Below are positions 1 through 8,462 of a stretch of DNA of 64,000 nucleotides, one piece after another. Within the stretch, counting starts at the first letter, position 1; each line of letters opens with the position of its first letter. Origin of the DNA: Microbaculum marinum (GTDB lineage: Bacteria; Pseudomonadota; Alphaproteobacteria; Rhizobiales; Tepidamorphaceae); the NCBI RefSeq assembly GCF_042646165.1, contig NZ_JBHRTC010000019.1, one strand, 5' to 3'. The translations under genes were made by a program, and so were the position numbers. The notes below the pieces were generated by a model. The model searched no databases and had not been told where the DNA came from. It worked only from the letters and a program-made list of their open reading frames with translations.

Positions 1-308
1 TGCACCACCGCGTCGGCCTCCGCCACGATCAGCGCCTTCAGCGCCGCAACCTCGCCGGCGTCGGCAAAGTCCACCGCCACACCCTCCTTGCCCCGGTTCA
101 GCGCCGCAAAGGACGACGACGTCTCCTTCCAGAACGGCGGGCCCCAGCCCCGCGCGTAGTCGCCCCCCGACGGGTTCTCAACCTTGATCACCCGCGCCCC
201 GAGATCCGCCAGCACAAGCCCCGCATACGGCGCCGCAACGCTGTGGCCCAGCTCAACTACCGTGATCCCCTCCAGCGGTGCGCCCGACGCGGCGCGATCA
301 GAGGTCAT
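1..308 (-). CDS. CaiB/BaiF family CoA-transferase, truncated by the window edge
   Basis: The first ~102 residues of a class III CoA-transferase are present; the rest lies beyond base 1. The N-terminus (LEGITVVELGHSVAAPYAG, then LADLGARVIKVENPSGGDYAR) is the conserved CoA-binding Rossmann-like opening of the CaiB/BaiF family, which moves CoA between carboxylic acids. The catalytic Asp is not in the window. It is the last visible gene of the minus-strand Liv transporter operon, 42 nt after livF, which suggests that the imported compound is a carboxylate activated to its CoA ester. The substrate cannot be assigned. Confidence 0.85.
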   Translation of the reverse strand, partial: MTSDRAASGAPLEGITVVELGHSVAAPYAGLVLADLGARVIKVENPSGGDYARGWGPPFWKETSSSFAALNRGKEGVAVDFADAGEVAALKALIVAEADAVV

Positions 309-350
309 GGACGAACCTTCCTGGTATCGAAACCGTGCACGCCGAACCCG

Positions 351-1061
351 CTATACGCCCAGATAGGCGGTGCGCACCCGCGGATCCTGCCGCAGGTTGG
401 CGCTGGCTCCGACCGCGGCGACGCGACCGAGTTCCAGAATGACCGCGCGCGGAGCGATGCTCATGGCCCAGTTGGCGTTCTGCTCGGCCAGCACCACGGA
501 CAGGTTCTCGCTCTTCTGCACCTCGGCAATGATTTCACCGATCTTCTCGACGACGATCGGGGCGAGACCGAGCGAAGGCTCGTCCAGCAGGAACAGGCTC
601 GGCCGCGGCATCAGGGCCCGGCCGATCGCCAGCATCTGCTGCTCGCCGCCGCTCAGCAGCCCCGCGCGTTGCCCCGAACGCTCCTTCAGCCTCGGGAAGT
701 AGGCGTAGATCTGCTCCAGGCGTTCCTCGAACTCGGAGCCGGTGCGCGCGTAGGCGCCGATCCGCAGGTTTTCGAGTACCGAGAGATAGGGGAAGACACG
801 CCGGCCCTCGGGCGACAGACCGACCCCCAGACGTGAGATCGCGGACGGTCGCAGGCCCTTCAGGTTCTTATCCTGCAGGCGGATTTCGCCGGTCGGATAG
901 GAGACCATCCCCAGAATCGCCTTGAGGGTGCTGCTCTTGCCGGCGCCGTTCGAGCCGATCAGCGCGAGCGTCTCGCCCTCCGCCAGGTCGAACGACACGT
1001 CGTCCGTGCCGAGGATGCGGCCGTAGCGGACCTGCAGGTTAGTGATCGACAGCAGCGCCAT
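351..1061 (-). CDS. livF: Branched-chain amino acid-type ABC transporter ATPase LivF
   Basis: 236-residue ATPase, normal length for LivF. It shows Walker A (GSNGAGKSS, ~36-44), the signature LSGGEQQMLAIGRAL (~138-152) and Walker B LFLLDEPSLGLAP (~156-168), and it has the LivF-type C-terminus. With LivG it powers uptake through LivH/LivM. The start overlaps the end of livG by 23 nt, so translation is probably coupled. Liv-family transporters also carry amides, aromatic acids and other carboxylates. The neighbouring CoA-transferase, MmgE/PrpD and racemase-like genes suggest a carboxylate here (inference). Confidence 0.93.
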   Translation of the reverse strand: MALLSITNLQVRYGRILGTDDVSFDLAEGETLALIGSNGAGKSSTLKAILGMVSYPTGEIRLQDKNLKGLRPSAISRLGVGLSPEGRRVFPYLSVLENLRIGAYARTGSEFEERLEQIYAYFPRLKERSGQRAGLLSGGEQQMLAIGRALMPRPSLFLLDEPSLGLAPIVVEKIGEIIAEVQKSENLSVVLAEQNANWAMSIAPRAVILELGRVAAVGASANLRQDPRVRTAYLGV

Positions 1062-1821
1062 GGCCCTTCCCCAGGTAGGCTTCGATCACTGCGGTGTTCG
1101 AGAGCACGTCGGCGGGAGTACCGACCGCCAGTCCGCGACCCTGATGGATCACGAAGACGCGGTCGCAGAGCCCGGAAATGAAGCGCATGTTGTGATCGAT
1201 GACGATCACGGTGATGCCGCGCTCGCGGACCCGCTTGATGGTGTCGCGCACATGGTCGGCCTCTTCCGCGCTCAGCCCCGCAACCGGCTCGTCCATCATC
1301 ACCAGTCGCGGCCTGGCAGCCAGCGCGATCGCCATGCCGAGGGTCTTCTGGTAGCCGTACGGCAGGTTGCCGGCGGTGATTTCCGCAACTTCGGTCAGGC
1401 TCAGCCAATCGAGGACCTCGTCGACCAGCGCCTCGGCGGCGGAACGCTTCCTGCGCGCCGCCGCCGTCGCGAACAGGGCGGGAAAGAAGCCGGGAAAGAG
1501 CGACAGATAGGCGCCGCGCAAGGTGTTCTCCCGCACGGTGCGCTGATCGAAGACGGTTGTCGCCTGGAACGTCCGCACGAGCCCCTTGTCGGCGAGGCGG
1601 TGCGGCGCGATGCCGGTGACCTCTTCGCCGCTGAACAGCACGCTGCCTGAATCCGGCTTGATCACGCCGCTGATCAGGTTGATGGCGGTCGTCTTGCCGG
1701 CCCCGTTCGGGCCTATGATGCCGAGGATCTCGTTGTCGTTGACATCGAACGACAACCCGTCGACGGCGGCGACGCCGCCGAAATGCCGGGAGAGATCGCT
1801 GACGGACAGAAGCGCCGTCAT
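1039..1821 (-). CDS. livG: Branched-chain amino acid-type ABC transporter ATPase LivG
   Basis: 260 residues from the ATG at 1821; a longer open frame upstream is antisense-type translation of livM and was rejected. Walker A is GPNGAGKTT, the signature is NLPYGYQKTLGMAIAL (a degenerate signature typical of LivG), and Walker B is LVMMDEPVAGLS. The start overlaps the livM stop by 4 nt (ATGA). It pairs with LivF as the cytoplasmic ATPase heterodimer. Confidence 0.93.
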   Translation of the reverse strand: MTALLSVSDLSRHFGGVAAVDGLSFDVNDNEILGIIGPNGAGKTTAINLISGVIKPDSGSVLFSGEEVTGIAPHRLADKGLVRTFQATTVFDQRTVRENTLRGAYLSLFPGFFPALFATAAARRKRSAAEALVDEVLDWLSLTEVAEITAGNLPYGYQKTLGMAIALAARPRLVMMDEPVAGLSAEEADHVRDTIKRVRERGITVIVIDHNMRFISGLCDRVFVIHQGRGLAVGTPADVLSNTAVIEAYLGKGHGAAVDH

Positions 1822-2828
1822 GCCGATGCCTCCCGCCCGCGTCCTAGCAGTCGCCGCAGTCGCGCCACCAGCTCGATGATACCGCCCGGCAGGAACGCCA
1901 TGACCAGGATCAGGCTGACGCCGAAGAAGACGCGCTGGAGCTCGACATAGCCGCGGAGGAACTCCGGCAGGATCACGAAGAACAACGTTCCCACGATCGG
2001 TCCGATGAGCTGGTGCATCCCGCCGACGATGTTCATGACGACGAAGTTGAGAGACTGGATGATCGAGAACGACGTCGGGTCGATGTAGCGTACGAACGAG
2101 CCGAACAAGGCGCCGGAGATTCCCGCCAGTCCGCAGGCGATGACGAACATCGTCACCTTGACCCTCAGAACCGGGATACCCGAGCACTCCGCAAGACGCG
2201 GGTCTTCGCGGATCGCGTCGATGCTGCGGCCGATTTCCGATTGCAGCAGGCGCGCCACGAAACCGATGCAGACCAGCGCGAAGCCCAAAGCGAAGTAGAA
2301 GAACGCGATCGGCGACTCCAGGAACGCATAGGGGACCGGTATCCCGAAGATGCCGTTTGAGCCGCCGGTGAAGGACTGCCAGGAGACGAAGACCAGCCGG
2401 ATGATCTCGCCAAGCAGGAAAGTCACCAGCACGAAGTACTTGCCCGACAGGCGCAGCAGCAGCGGACCCACCACCAACGCGACGGCAGCCGGAGCCAGGA
2501 ACGCCAGCAGGATGGCGACCGGGTACGGCAGCCTGTAGCTGACGACGGCGATGACGCTCGCGTAGGCGCCAAGCCCCATGAACGCCGCATGCGCGAGCGA
2601 CACGTGCCCCGTGCGGATGATCAGGTGCAGGCTCGTCGTGGCGATGCCGGTGATCAGCAGCGTCGTGCCGAGCGATATCGTGAATTGGTCGGAATCGATC
2701 AGTGGCAGAGCGGCGAAGGCAACGATCAGGACGACCGCGATCGCCGCCTTGATCCGCGTGGTTCCGATGCCGCTGACAGCTGGCGCCGCGGGGGCTTCGG
2801 AGGGTGAACCGGCTTCGGCGAGTGTCAT
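1818..2828 (-). CDS. livM: Branched-chain amino acid-type ABC permease LivM
   Basis: 336-residue inner-membrane permease of the BPD_transp_2 family, with about ten hydrophobic segments after a short N-terminal tail. The LivM-typical stretch AHAAFMGLGAYASV lies near residue 82, and the cytoplasmic ATPase-contact loop REDPRLAECSG is present near residue 205. It overlaps livH by 4 nt at its start and livG by 4 nt at its end. It forms the translocation pore with LivH. Confidence 0.93.
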   Translation of the reverse strand: MTLAEAGSPSEAPAAPAVSGIGTTRIKAAIAVVLIVAFAALPLIDSDQFTISLGTTLLITGIATTSLHLIIRTGHVSLAHAAFMGLGAYASVIAVVSYRLPYPVAILLAFLAPAAVALVVGPLLLRLSGKYFVLVTFLLGEIIRLVFVSWQSFTGGSNGIFGIPVPYAFLESPIAFFYFALGFALVCIGFVARLLQSEIGRSIDAIREDPRLAECSGIPVLRVKVTMFVIACGLAGISGALFGSFVRYIDPTSFSIIQSLNFVVMNIVGGMHQLIGPIVGTLFFVILPEFLRGYVELQRVFFGVSLILVMAFLPGGIIELVARLRRLLGRGREASA

Positions 2829-3694
2829 GTTTCCGGCGTCCCGAGCAGGCCCCAGGGGCGGAAGACCAGCAGCAGGATCACCGCGCCGAAGGTGACGAAC
2901 ACGGATGTGGTCCCGCCGAAGTAGGTGCCGAGGAAGCTTTCGGACAGACCGAGTATGAGGCCGCCGAGGGCGACGCCGGGAATGCTGCCCATCCCGCCGA
3001 GGATGACGGCGATGAAGGCCATCATCAGCGGCCGCTCTCCCATGAAGGGAGACAGGACGTAGGTCTGCGCGAAGAACCCGCCGGCGAGCGCGGCCATGAA
3101 GATCGCGATGAAAAAGGACAGGGTGTAGATGCGATCGGTGTTGACGCCCTGCACCTCGGCGATTTCGACGTCCTGTGCCGCCGCGCGCATCGCCAGGCCG
3201 TAGCGGGTAAAATGGGTGAACAGGTAGAACGCCGCCAGGGTGGCCGCGGCGACGGCGATGATGACGAGCTTGTTGCCCGACAGGAAAAGCGGACCGACCT
3301 TGTAGACTGCCGAGATCGGCGCAGGCACCGAGCGTTCGTGGGGATCCCAGATGATCACCGCGGTGAAGACGATCGCCATGTCGAGCCCGAGCAGCCCGAT
3401 CATGCTCTGGAACATCTTCTGGTAGAACCAGCGATAGACCAGCCGCTCGAAGACCAGCGACCCGGTGGCGACGGTCAGCGCCGCCAGCGGCGCCGCGATC
3501 AGGTAGGGCACCTGGAACTGACCGTAGATGTAGTAGAGCGCGTAACCGCCCAGCATGGCCATCGCGCCGTGGGCGAAGTTCACGACTCGCATGATCCCGA
3601 ACAGCAGCGTGAAGCCGAGCGACACCAGAATGTAGATCGCGCTCAGGCTGATGCCGTTGATGAAGACCTGCCCGAGCACCGCGGGTGAATACAT
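2825..3694 (-). CDS. livH: Branched-chain amino acid-type ABC permease LivH
   Basis: 289-residue permease beginning MYSPAVLGQVFINGISLSAIY. It carries the LivH hallmark LLFGIMRVVNFAHGAMAMLGGY near residues 29-50. The protein is almost entirely membrane segments and ends FRPWGLLGTPE, as is usual in the family. It lies 75 nt downstream of the binding-protein gene, and the gap contains a strong GC stem-loop. Confidence 0.93.
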   Translation of the reverse strand: MYSPAVLGQVFINGISLSAIYILVSLGFTLLFGIMRVVNFAHGAMAMLGGYALYYIYGQFQVPYLIAAPLAALTVATGSLVFERLVYRWFYQKMFQSMIGLLGLDMAIVFTAVIIWDPHERSVPAPISAVYKVGPLFLSGNKLVIIAVAAATLAAFYLFTHFTRYGLAMRAAAQDVEIAEVQGVNTDRIYTLSFFIAIFMAALAGGFFAQTYVLSPFMGERPLMMAFIAVILGGMGSIPGVALGGLILGLSESFLGTYFGGTTSVFVTFGAVILLLVFRPWGLLGTPET

Positions 3695-3722
3695 GGCTCG
3701 CGCCCCTGCCAGTGGCTGAAAG

Positions 3723-3757
3723 ATCCGCGCGCCGGCACTAGCCGCCGACGCGCGGAT
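3723..3757 (-). terminator. GC stem-loop between the livK-like gene and livH
   Basis: ATCCGCGCG (3723-3731) is perfectly complementary to CGCGCGGAT (3749-3757), and the 17-nt loop can pair further (GCCGGC/GCCG). There is no T-run after it on the minus strand, so it is more likely an intercistronic attenuation or mRNA-protecting hairpin than a full terminator. This is the usual way to express a binding protein above its permeases. Confidence 0.55.
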
Positions 3758-3769
3758 TCCGTCGCCTGC

Positions 3770-4954
3770 TCAGTCGAGATCTGGAACGATCTTCGCTTCG
3801 ACCACACCTTTTCCGTCAACGACCTTCATGATGTAGAAGGGGATGACGATCTGGTGCTCGACGCCGTACTTCTCCTTGCCGGTCCACCTGACCGGACCGA
3901 GAAATGGCGTCTCCCAGCCTTCCATCTTCTCGATCTCGTCACGCACCTTGGAGGTGTCGAGCGAGTCCGCGCGGCGGATGCCCTCGAACAGGATCTGCGC
4001 GGCGCTGTAGTACTCCGGCGCCAACCCGTTTATGAGGCCCGTGTACTTCTCGCGGTACATGTCCAGGAAGTTCTGCATCTTCGGGTCGGACAGGTCGACG
4101 ACGTCGTACTTGAGGAAGCCTTCGGCGGCAGGACCGACGGCCTCGACGATCTCGGCGACCCCAGCGCCACCGGCCTGCAGCACCTTGCCGGAGTAGCCGA
4201 CCTCGCGAGCCTGTTTCAGGAGAAGGGCCGCCTCGCCCGGGGCGTTGGAGTTGAGGTCGAACAGGTCGACGTTCTCGGTCACCATCCGCAGCAGGATCGG
4301 CGTGAACTCCTTCGCGCCGCGCTCGTAGAAGTCGGTCCAGACCTCGAAGCCCTGGTTCTTGTAGCGCTCGACGAGCGCCGTGATCGCCTGCTGGCCGACG
4401 GCATCGTTGGGCGCGATCATGCCGACCTTCTTGACCTCCGGCATCGATTCCTTGACCCATTCGACGACGGGATCGGAGAACTCTCCGCTGGAGAGGCCGA
4501 CACGGAAGACGTGAGAATCGTCCTTCCACTCGTTGTCGAGAATCTTCGGCGCATAGCCTTCGACGAACTGGAGTACCTTTTCGGGCTGCGTGACCGGGAT
4601 TGCGCCAAGCGCGCCGGGCGACCCCATCGGTCCGAACATGAAGCGCACCTTCTCGTCATGGACGAGGCGTTCGGCGGCCGTCTTTGCCTGCGCAGCGTTG
4701 TACTGGTCATCGAACGGGATGACCTTCAACGTGTAGGTCGTCCCGTCGACGGTCAGGCCGCCGTTGGCGTTCACCTCTTCCGCGGCGATCTCGACGCCGC
4801 GGAGCAGGCCCTGCCCCCAAGCGGTGCCGCCGCCGGAAAGCGCCGCGATGACGCCGATCTTGAGTTCCTCGTCGGCATGTGCGGCAGGCACATAAGGCCC
4901 GGCGGCGAGCGAGAGCGCTCCGAATGCCAATAAAGTGCGTTTGAAATCGAGCAT
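3770..4954 (-). CDS. Periplasmic substrate-binding protein of the Liv ABC importer
   Basis: 394 residues from the ATG at 4954, chosen because GGGAGG lies 7 nt upstream; the frame stays open to 4996 but without a better ribosome site. A signal peptide ends near AAHA-DEE. The mature part is a Peripla_BP_6/LivK-type domain (ELKIGVIAALSGGGTAWGQGLLRGVEIAAEEVNANGG). It would capture the ligand in the periplasm and deliver it to LivHM. The ligand is unknown; the catabolic genes around it favour an organic acid over leucine. Confidence 0.9.
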   Translation of the reverse strand: MLDFKRTLLAFGALSLAAGPYVPAAHADEELKIGVIAALSGGGTAWGQGLLRGVEIAAEEVNANGGLTVDGTTYTLKVIPFDDQYNAAQAKTAAERLVHDEKVRFMFGPMGSPGALGAIPVTQPEKVLQFVEGYAPKILDNEWKDDSHVFRVGLSSGEFSDPVVEWVKESMPEVKKVGMIAPNDAVGQQAITALVERYKNQGFEVWTDFYERGAKEFTPILLRMVTENVDLFDLNSNAPGEAALLLKQAREVGYSGKVLQAGGAGVAEIVEAVGPAAEGFLKYDVVDLSDPKMQNFLDMYREKYTGLINGLAPEYYSAAQILFEGIRRADSLDTSKVRDEIEKMEGWETPFLGPVRWTGKEKYGVEHQIVIPFYIMKVVDGKGVVEAKIVPDLD

Positions 4955-5058
4955 TGCATTACCTCCCTGTTTTGCCCGGATTCTGTGGTTTCCCAACTGT
5001 GTCGTGCCGGGTGCGGGCAGTGCCCCTTGGTGTCGGGGTTCTCTTTCCAGACCCCGGC

Positions 5059-6036
5059 TCAGGAAACGGTCATCACGACCTTCCCGAAATTCTCGTTGTC
5101 CTCGAGGATGCGGTGCGCTTCGCGGACGTCGTCGAAGGGCAGGACCGCATGCATGACCTGATCGACCGAGCCGTCGACCAGCCGCGGCAGCCAGTTGGCC
5201 ACGAAGCGGTCTGTTATGCCGGCCTTCTCGTCGTCGTTCTGCGGACGCAGGGTGAACCCGCGCACCGTCAGCCGCTTGTAGAGGATCGGTCCGGTGTCGA
5301 TGTCGGCGACGCCGGCGCCAAGCACGCCGACCTGGACGATGCGCCCCTTCAGCTTGAGCACCTTCAGGTGTCGCTGGAAGTACGGCGAACCGATGAAGTC
5401 CTCCACCTGATCGACGCCATCGGGATAGAGGCGCAGCAACTCGTCGGCGAAATCCACGGCCTTGTAGTTGATCACGTTTTCGGCGCCGAGCGCTTTGGCC
5501 GCAGTGATCTTCTGCTCCGAGCCGGCCGTGCCGACCACTGTCGCGCCGCGGCTGACGGCCATCTGTAGCGCGCTGGTGCCGACGGCGCTGCCGACGGCAT
5601 GAATCAGGATCCGTTCGCCGGCCGAGAGGCCGCCCAGTTCGAACAGCGTCTCATGGGCGGTGCAGAAGGTCTCCGCAACGGCGGCCGCCTTGACGTCGGT
5701 CCAGCCGTCCGGCGTACGCACCGCATGGCGATGATGGATGACGGCGTATTCGGCATAGGCGCCGGCGGCGACCAGCCCGAAGACGCGATCGCCCGGTTTG
5801 AAATCGCCGGCGTCGGCTCCGACTTCGGCGACCTCGCCGGCGAACTCGACCCCGAGAATGTCGCCCGCGCCGGGCGGCGGCGCATAGATTCCCGAACGCT
5901 GCATGGCGTCGACACGGTTCACGCCGATCGCCCCGACACGGACGAGAAGCTGATCCGGCGCCGGCGATGGGCGCGGCATATCGGTCAGGCTCAGCACTTC
6001 CGGACCGCCGAACGGAGGCGCGGTGACCGCTTTCAT
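5059..6036 (-). CDS. Quinone-oxidoreductase-like MDR family NAD(P)H enzyme
   Basis: 325 residues from the ATG at 6036. The best Shine-Dalgarno (GGGGAGG) instead sits 7 nt before an in-frame TTG at 6045, so translation may start there (three residues longer). It is a zinc-free medium-chain reductase: a GroES-like fold (GVNRVDAMQRSGIYAPPPG), then a Rossmann domain with AVGSAVGTSALQMA and the AAKALGAENVINYK segment of quinone reductases and enoyl reductases. It has its own promoter with two palindromic operators directly upstream, so it can be transcribed together with the Liv genes independently of the MmgE/PrpD gene. The substrate is not assignable. Confidence 0.88.
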   Translation of the reverse strand: MKAVTAPPFGGPEVLSLTDMPRPSPAPDQLLVRVGAIGVNRVDAMQRSGIYAPPPGAGDILGVEFAGEVAEVGADAGDFKPGDRVFGLVAAGAYAEYAVIHHRHAVRTPDGWTDVKAAAVAETFCTAHETLFELGGLSAGERILIHAVGSAVGTSALQMAVSRGATVVGTAGSEQKITAAKALGAENVINYKAVDFADELLRLYPDGVDQVEDFIGSPYFQRHLKVLKLKGRIVQVGVLGAGVADIDTGPILYKRLTVRGFTLRPQNDDEKAGITDRFVANWLPRLVDGSVDQVMHAVLPFDDVREAHRILEDNENFGKVVMTVS

Positions 6037-6077
6037 GGTTGCCAAGTCGATTCCTCCCCTGGCCATTTTTTTCTGCA

Positions 6078-6115
6078 ATTATGAAACGTTTTCTCCAAAA
6101 GGTAAAACGTTTCAT
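6078..6115 (-). promoter_or_regulatory. Promoter overlapped by two LacI-type operators, for the MDR gene
   Basis: Read on the minus strand, TTTACC (6101-6106) and CATAAT (6078-6083) are separated by exactly 17 nt, a good sigma-70-type promoter. Each box is overlapped by one arm of a perfect inverted repeat: ATGAAACGTTTT at 6081-6092 and AAAACGTTTCAT at 6104-6115. Each arm contains an AAACGTTT core, and the cores are 21 bp apart, about two helical turns. This arrangement suits repression. The core resembles LacI-family operators (known for the family). The regulator gene is not in the window. Confidence 0.7.
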
Positions 6116-6135
6116 CTCCTGACGCGGAAGTCTGG

Positions 6136-7524
6136 TCAGAACCTCCTGATGACAGGATCGAGAAGGCCGCCGACCGCAACGGCACGTTTGCTGTCGATCG
6201 CCCCGAATACCTGCTCCGCGAAGGCGGTGCCCCGGCCGGGCGCCCACCCCATGCGCAGCAGCCGCGCCTCGATCAGCGCGGTCGCCGTCGGCCGGTCGTG
6301 GTAGAGCAGCGTCCGCGGCGCCTCGCGCGAGGAGCGCGTAAGTACGGTGCCGTCCTTCATGCGCAGTTCGATCGTGCTGTCCTCCGGCCCGCCGACGTCG
6401 TCGGGCTCGATGGTGGCGATGGCCGCCAGGCGGAGAACCGTCGGATGGTCCCGCCGGTCGCGATTGATGTCATATTCGAGTTCGCCGAAGGTCAGCATTG
6501 CCGCCGTGGCGAAGACGGTGCTGGCCAGCGCCTGCGCCGTCTCCGTGAACGGTCCCCGGAAGTCGGTGCCCGGATACTCCGAATAGGGCCGCCACAAAGT
6601 CAGTCGGATGCCGTCGATCGCGTCGACGTCGACGCCGTCGTCGTGGAGCAGTTTCGCCGCCACGGCAGGCGCCATGTTGTCGCCGAGCGTCGCATAGGGC
6701 TTGGCCACGATAGCCGAAACGATCGCTTCGGGATCGGGATCCGCGCTCCAGTCCGGCGGTGGCGCGTCGAGGCCGGCATAGGCGGCGAGCAGGCCCTTCG
6801 GGCCCTCCAGGCCGGTCGGCGCGCCGACCACGCCGCGCGCGGCAAGCAGCGCCGCCGTGACGCCGCCGGATGCGGCCCGTCCGTTCTGCAGCCGCCATTC
6901 GTCGGAACCGGTCCGCACCGGCTCCAGCAGTCCGCCGGTGATGCTGGTGGCGATCCCGATCGCCTTGGCGGCCTGGCCGGAATCGAGCTTCAGCACGGTC
7001 GCGGCGGCGGCCGCGGCGCCGACCGTCCCCAGCGCCGGGCTCGTGCGAACACCGCGTGCGATCATTGCGCGGGCGACCGTTTCGCCGGCACCGAGCCAGT
7101 TCATAGCCGTATAGCCGGACACGATGCCGCGCAGCACAAGGTCGAGGTCCGCCCCGCACGCCTCGCCGAGCGACACGGCCGCAGGTACGACGAAGGACGC
7201 CGGATGGGACCAGGATGAGTACTCGGAATCGTCGTGGAAGTGGCCGTGCACTGCGATGCCGTTCGCTTCCAGCGCCCCCGACAGCAGCGTATGGGCACCG
7301 TTGCCCCAGATCCTGGCGTAACCAGGCTTTTCCGGGAGATCGGCAATCGTGTCGCAATAGGCCAGGAAGGTGGCTTCGCCGCGCGCCAGGATCGCGAGAC
7401 CGAAAGCGTCGAGCAGGCAATAGGCCGCCTTGTCCATGACCTCCTGCGACAGCGGCATCGTGGCGCAGTCGCTGGCGAACCGGCCAAGACGCGCCGTCGG
7501 CTGAACCGGCGTGGTCGCTGTCAT
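6136..7524 (-). CDS. MmgE/PrpD family protein
   Basis: 462 residues from the ATG at 7524; the longer open frame reads back into the upstream gene. It matches the cofactor-free MmgE/PrpD fold used by 2-methylcitrate dehydratase and cis-aconitate decarboxylase. Visible landmarks are LSGALEANGIAVHGHFHDDSEY, SGYTAMNWLGAGE, ALGTVGAAAAAATVLKLDSGQ and the C-terminal MKDGTVLTRSSREAPRTLLYHD. It lies 13 nt downstream of the racemase-like gene and is probably co-transcribed. It probably dehydrates or decarboxylates a polycarboxylate in the pathway fed by the Liv importer (inference). Confidence 0.88.
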   Translation of the reverse strand: MTATTPVQPTARLGRFASDCATMPLSQEVMDKAAYCLLDAFGLAILARGEATFLAYCDTIADLPEKPGYARIWGNGAHTLLSGALEANGIAVHGHFHDDSEYSSWSHPASFVVPAAVSLGEACGADLDLVLRGIVSGYTAMNWLGAGETVARAMIARGVRTSPALGTVGAAAAAATVLKLDSGQAAKAIGIATSITGGLLEPVRTGSDEWRLQNGRAASGGVTAALLAARGVVGAPTGLEGPKGLLAAYAGLDAPPPDWSADPDPEAIVSAIVAKPYATLGDNMAPAVAAKLLHDDGVDVDAIDGIRLTLWRPYSEYPGTDFRGPFTETAQALASTVFATAAMLTFGELEYDINRDRRDHPTVLRLAAIATIEPDDVGGPEDSTIELRMKDGTVLTRSSREAPRTLLYHDRPTATALIEARLLRMGWAPGRGTAFAEQVFGAIDSKRAVAVGGLLDPVIRRF

Positions 7525-7537
7525 CGCCCGCCCCTGC

Positions 7538-8350
7538 TCATCTGGCCATGATGTCGGAAACGATGTGGCGCAGGTTTGCGACGACGTCGTCGGGGGGCTT
7601 GGCATACTCGCCGACCCGCGAGACCTGCAGGCCGGACTTGCGCCGCAACTGGACCATCATTTCCGCGAACGCCACCAGCGAGCCGTAGGAGTCCAGCACC
7701 GGCGTGCCGTCGACCGCCTGAACGCCGTTGCGCACGAGCGCGATGTTGAGCACGCCTTCCGCGGGAACGATGATATCGGCACCGCGCGCGATCAGCTTGC
7801 GGGCCTGATCGGAGAAGCGTTCGACGAACTCGGTGGAGCCCGCGAATGCGTGATCGAGTTCGTGCTCGTCGATCGGCGGATCGAACGCGGCCACCACGTT
7901 GACCTTGCCGCCGAAGCCGTGGTGGACCACCAGCTTGCGCAGATAGGCCGCCATGTTCTCGTCCAGCGTCAGGAATCCGAACGAGCGCGCCACGGTGGAC
8001 GAGACGAGCAGCGCCGTTTCGCAGGAGCTCACCACGGGGATGTCGACGAGGCTCCGCGCCTCCTCGAGGCCCGGATCGAGGAAGCAGCTGATCGCCACCG
8101 CATCGTATCCTTCGCGCTCGGCGGTGACGATGTTGTCGACGACCTGGAGATCCGTCAGCTTCAGGCCGTAGTTGAACTTCGTCATTGCCACCGGCGGCAT
8201 GCCTTCCGGATAGGTCCCCGGTCTTATGCCGTGCAGGTCGACGGTGGTCTCCGGCCCGCAGATCGCTCTGGCATGGTCGCCGAGCATCGCCCGGTAGCCG
8301 GGCAGGCGTGACAGGTCCGTATAGCTCTGGTGCCAGATCCGTATCGGCAT
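7538..8350 (-). CDS. Asp/Glu/hydantoin racemase superfamily protein with one catalytic Cys missing
   Basis: 270 residues from the ATG at 8350. The fold is that of Asp/Glu racemases, maleate isomerase and arylmalonate decarboxylase: IWHQSYTDL start, AISCFLDPGLEEA carrying the first catalytic Cys (Cys89), then VVSSCETALLVSS. The second catalytic Cys normally sits in a GC(T/A) loop in the C-terminal half; here that loop reads IIVPAEGVLN (~194-202). A classical two-base racemization is therefore unlikely, and a one-Cys isomerase, decarboxylase or lyase reaction fits better. It is first in its transcript, behind an operator-controlled promoter. Confidence 0.85.
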   Translation of the reverse strand: MPIRIWHQSYTDLSRLPGYRAMLGDHARAICGPETTVDLHGIRPGTYPEGMPPVAMTKFNYGLKLTDLQVVDNIVTAEREGYDAVAISCFLDPGLEEARSLVDIPVVSSCETALLVSSTVARSFGFLTLDENMAAYLRKLVVHHGFGGKVNVVAAFDPPIDEHELDHAFAGSTEFVERFSDQARKLIARGADIIVPAEGVLNIALVRNGVQAVDGTPVLDSYGSLVAFAEMMVQLRRKSGLQVSRVGEYAKPPDDVVANLRHIVSDIMAR

Positions 8351-8414
8351 GCCCCAGCGTCTCCATCCCATTCGCGAGCGGTTGCCCGGCTGCGCCGGAT
8401 TTTGCGGCGTCGTG

Positions 8415-8462
8415 TTATGAAACGTTTCATAAACGTTATCCGCGGCAGCGGCGATCTGTCAA
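8415..8462 (-). promoter_or_regulatory. Strong promoter with an 18-bp palindromic operator at its start site
   Basis: On the minus strand TTGACA (8457-8462) and GATAAC (8435-8440) are 16 nt apart. The predicted transcription start falls inside TTATGAAACGTTTCATAA (8415-8432), a perfect 18-bp palindrome. A partial repeat (AAACGTTA) is centred 11 bp upstream of it in the transcript sense. The palindrome shares ATGAAACGTTT with the sites at 6081-6115, so one repressor probably controls both promoters. The downstream gene (racemase-like) starts at 8350. Confidence 0.75.

Noticed and set aside
2804..3688. Long plus-strand open frame opposite livH, and many similar frames opposite treY, treS, glgE, ugpAEB and the TRAP genes
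   Set aside because: They are antisense shadows typical of high-GC DNA, with Arg/His/Gly-rich translations, no ribosome sites and no family motifs.
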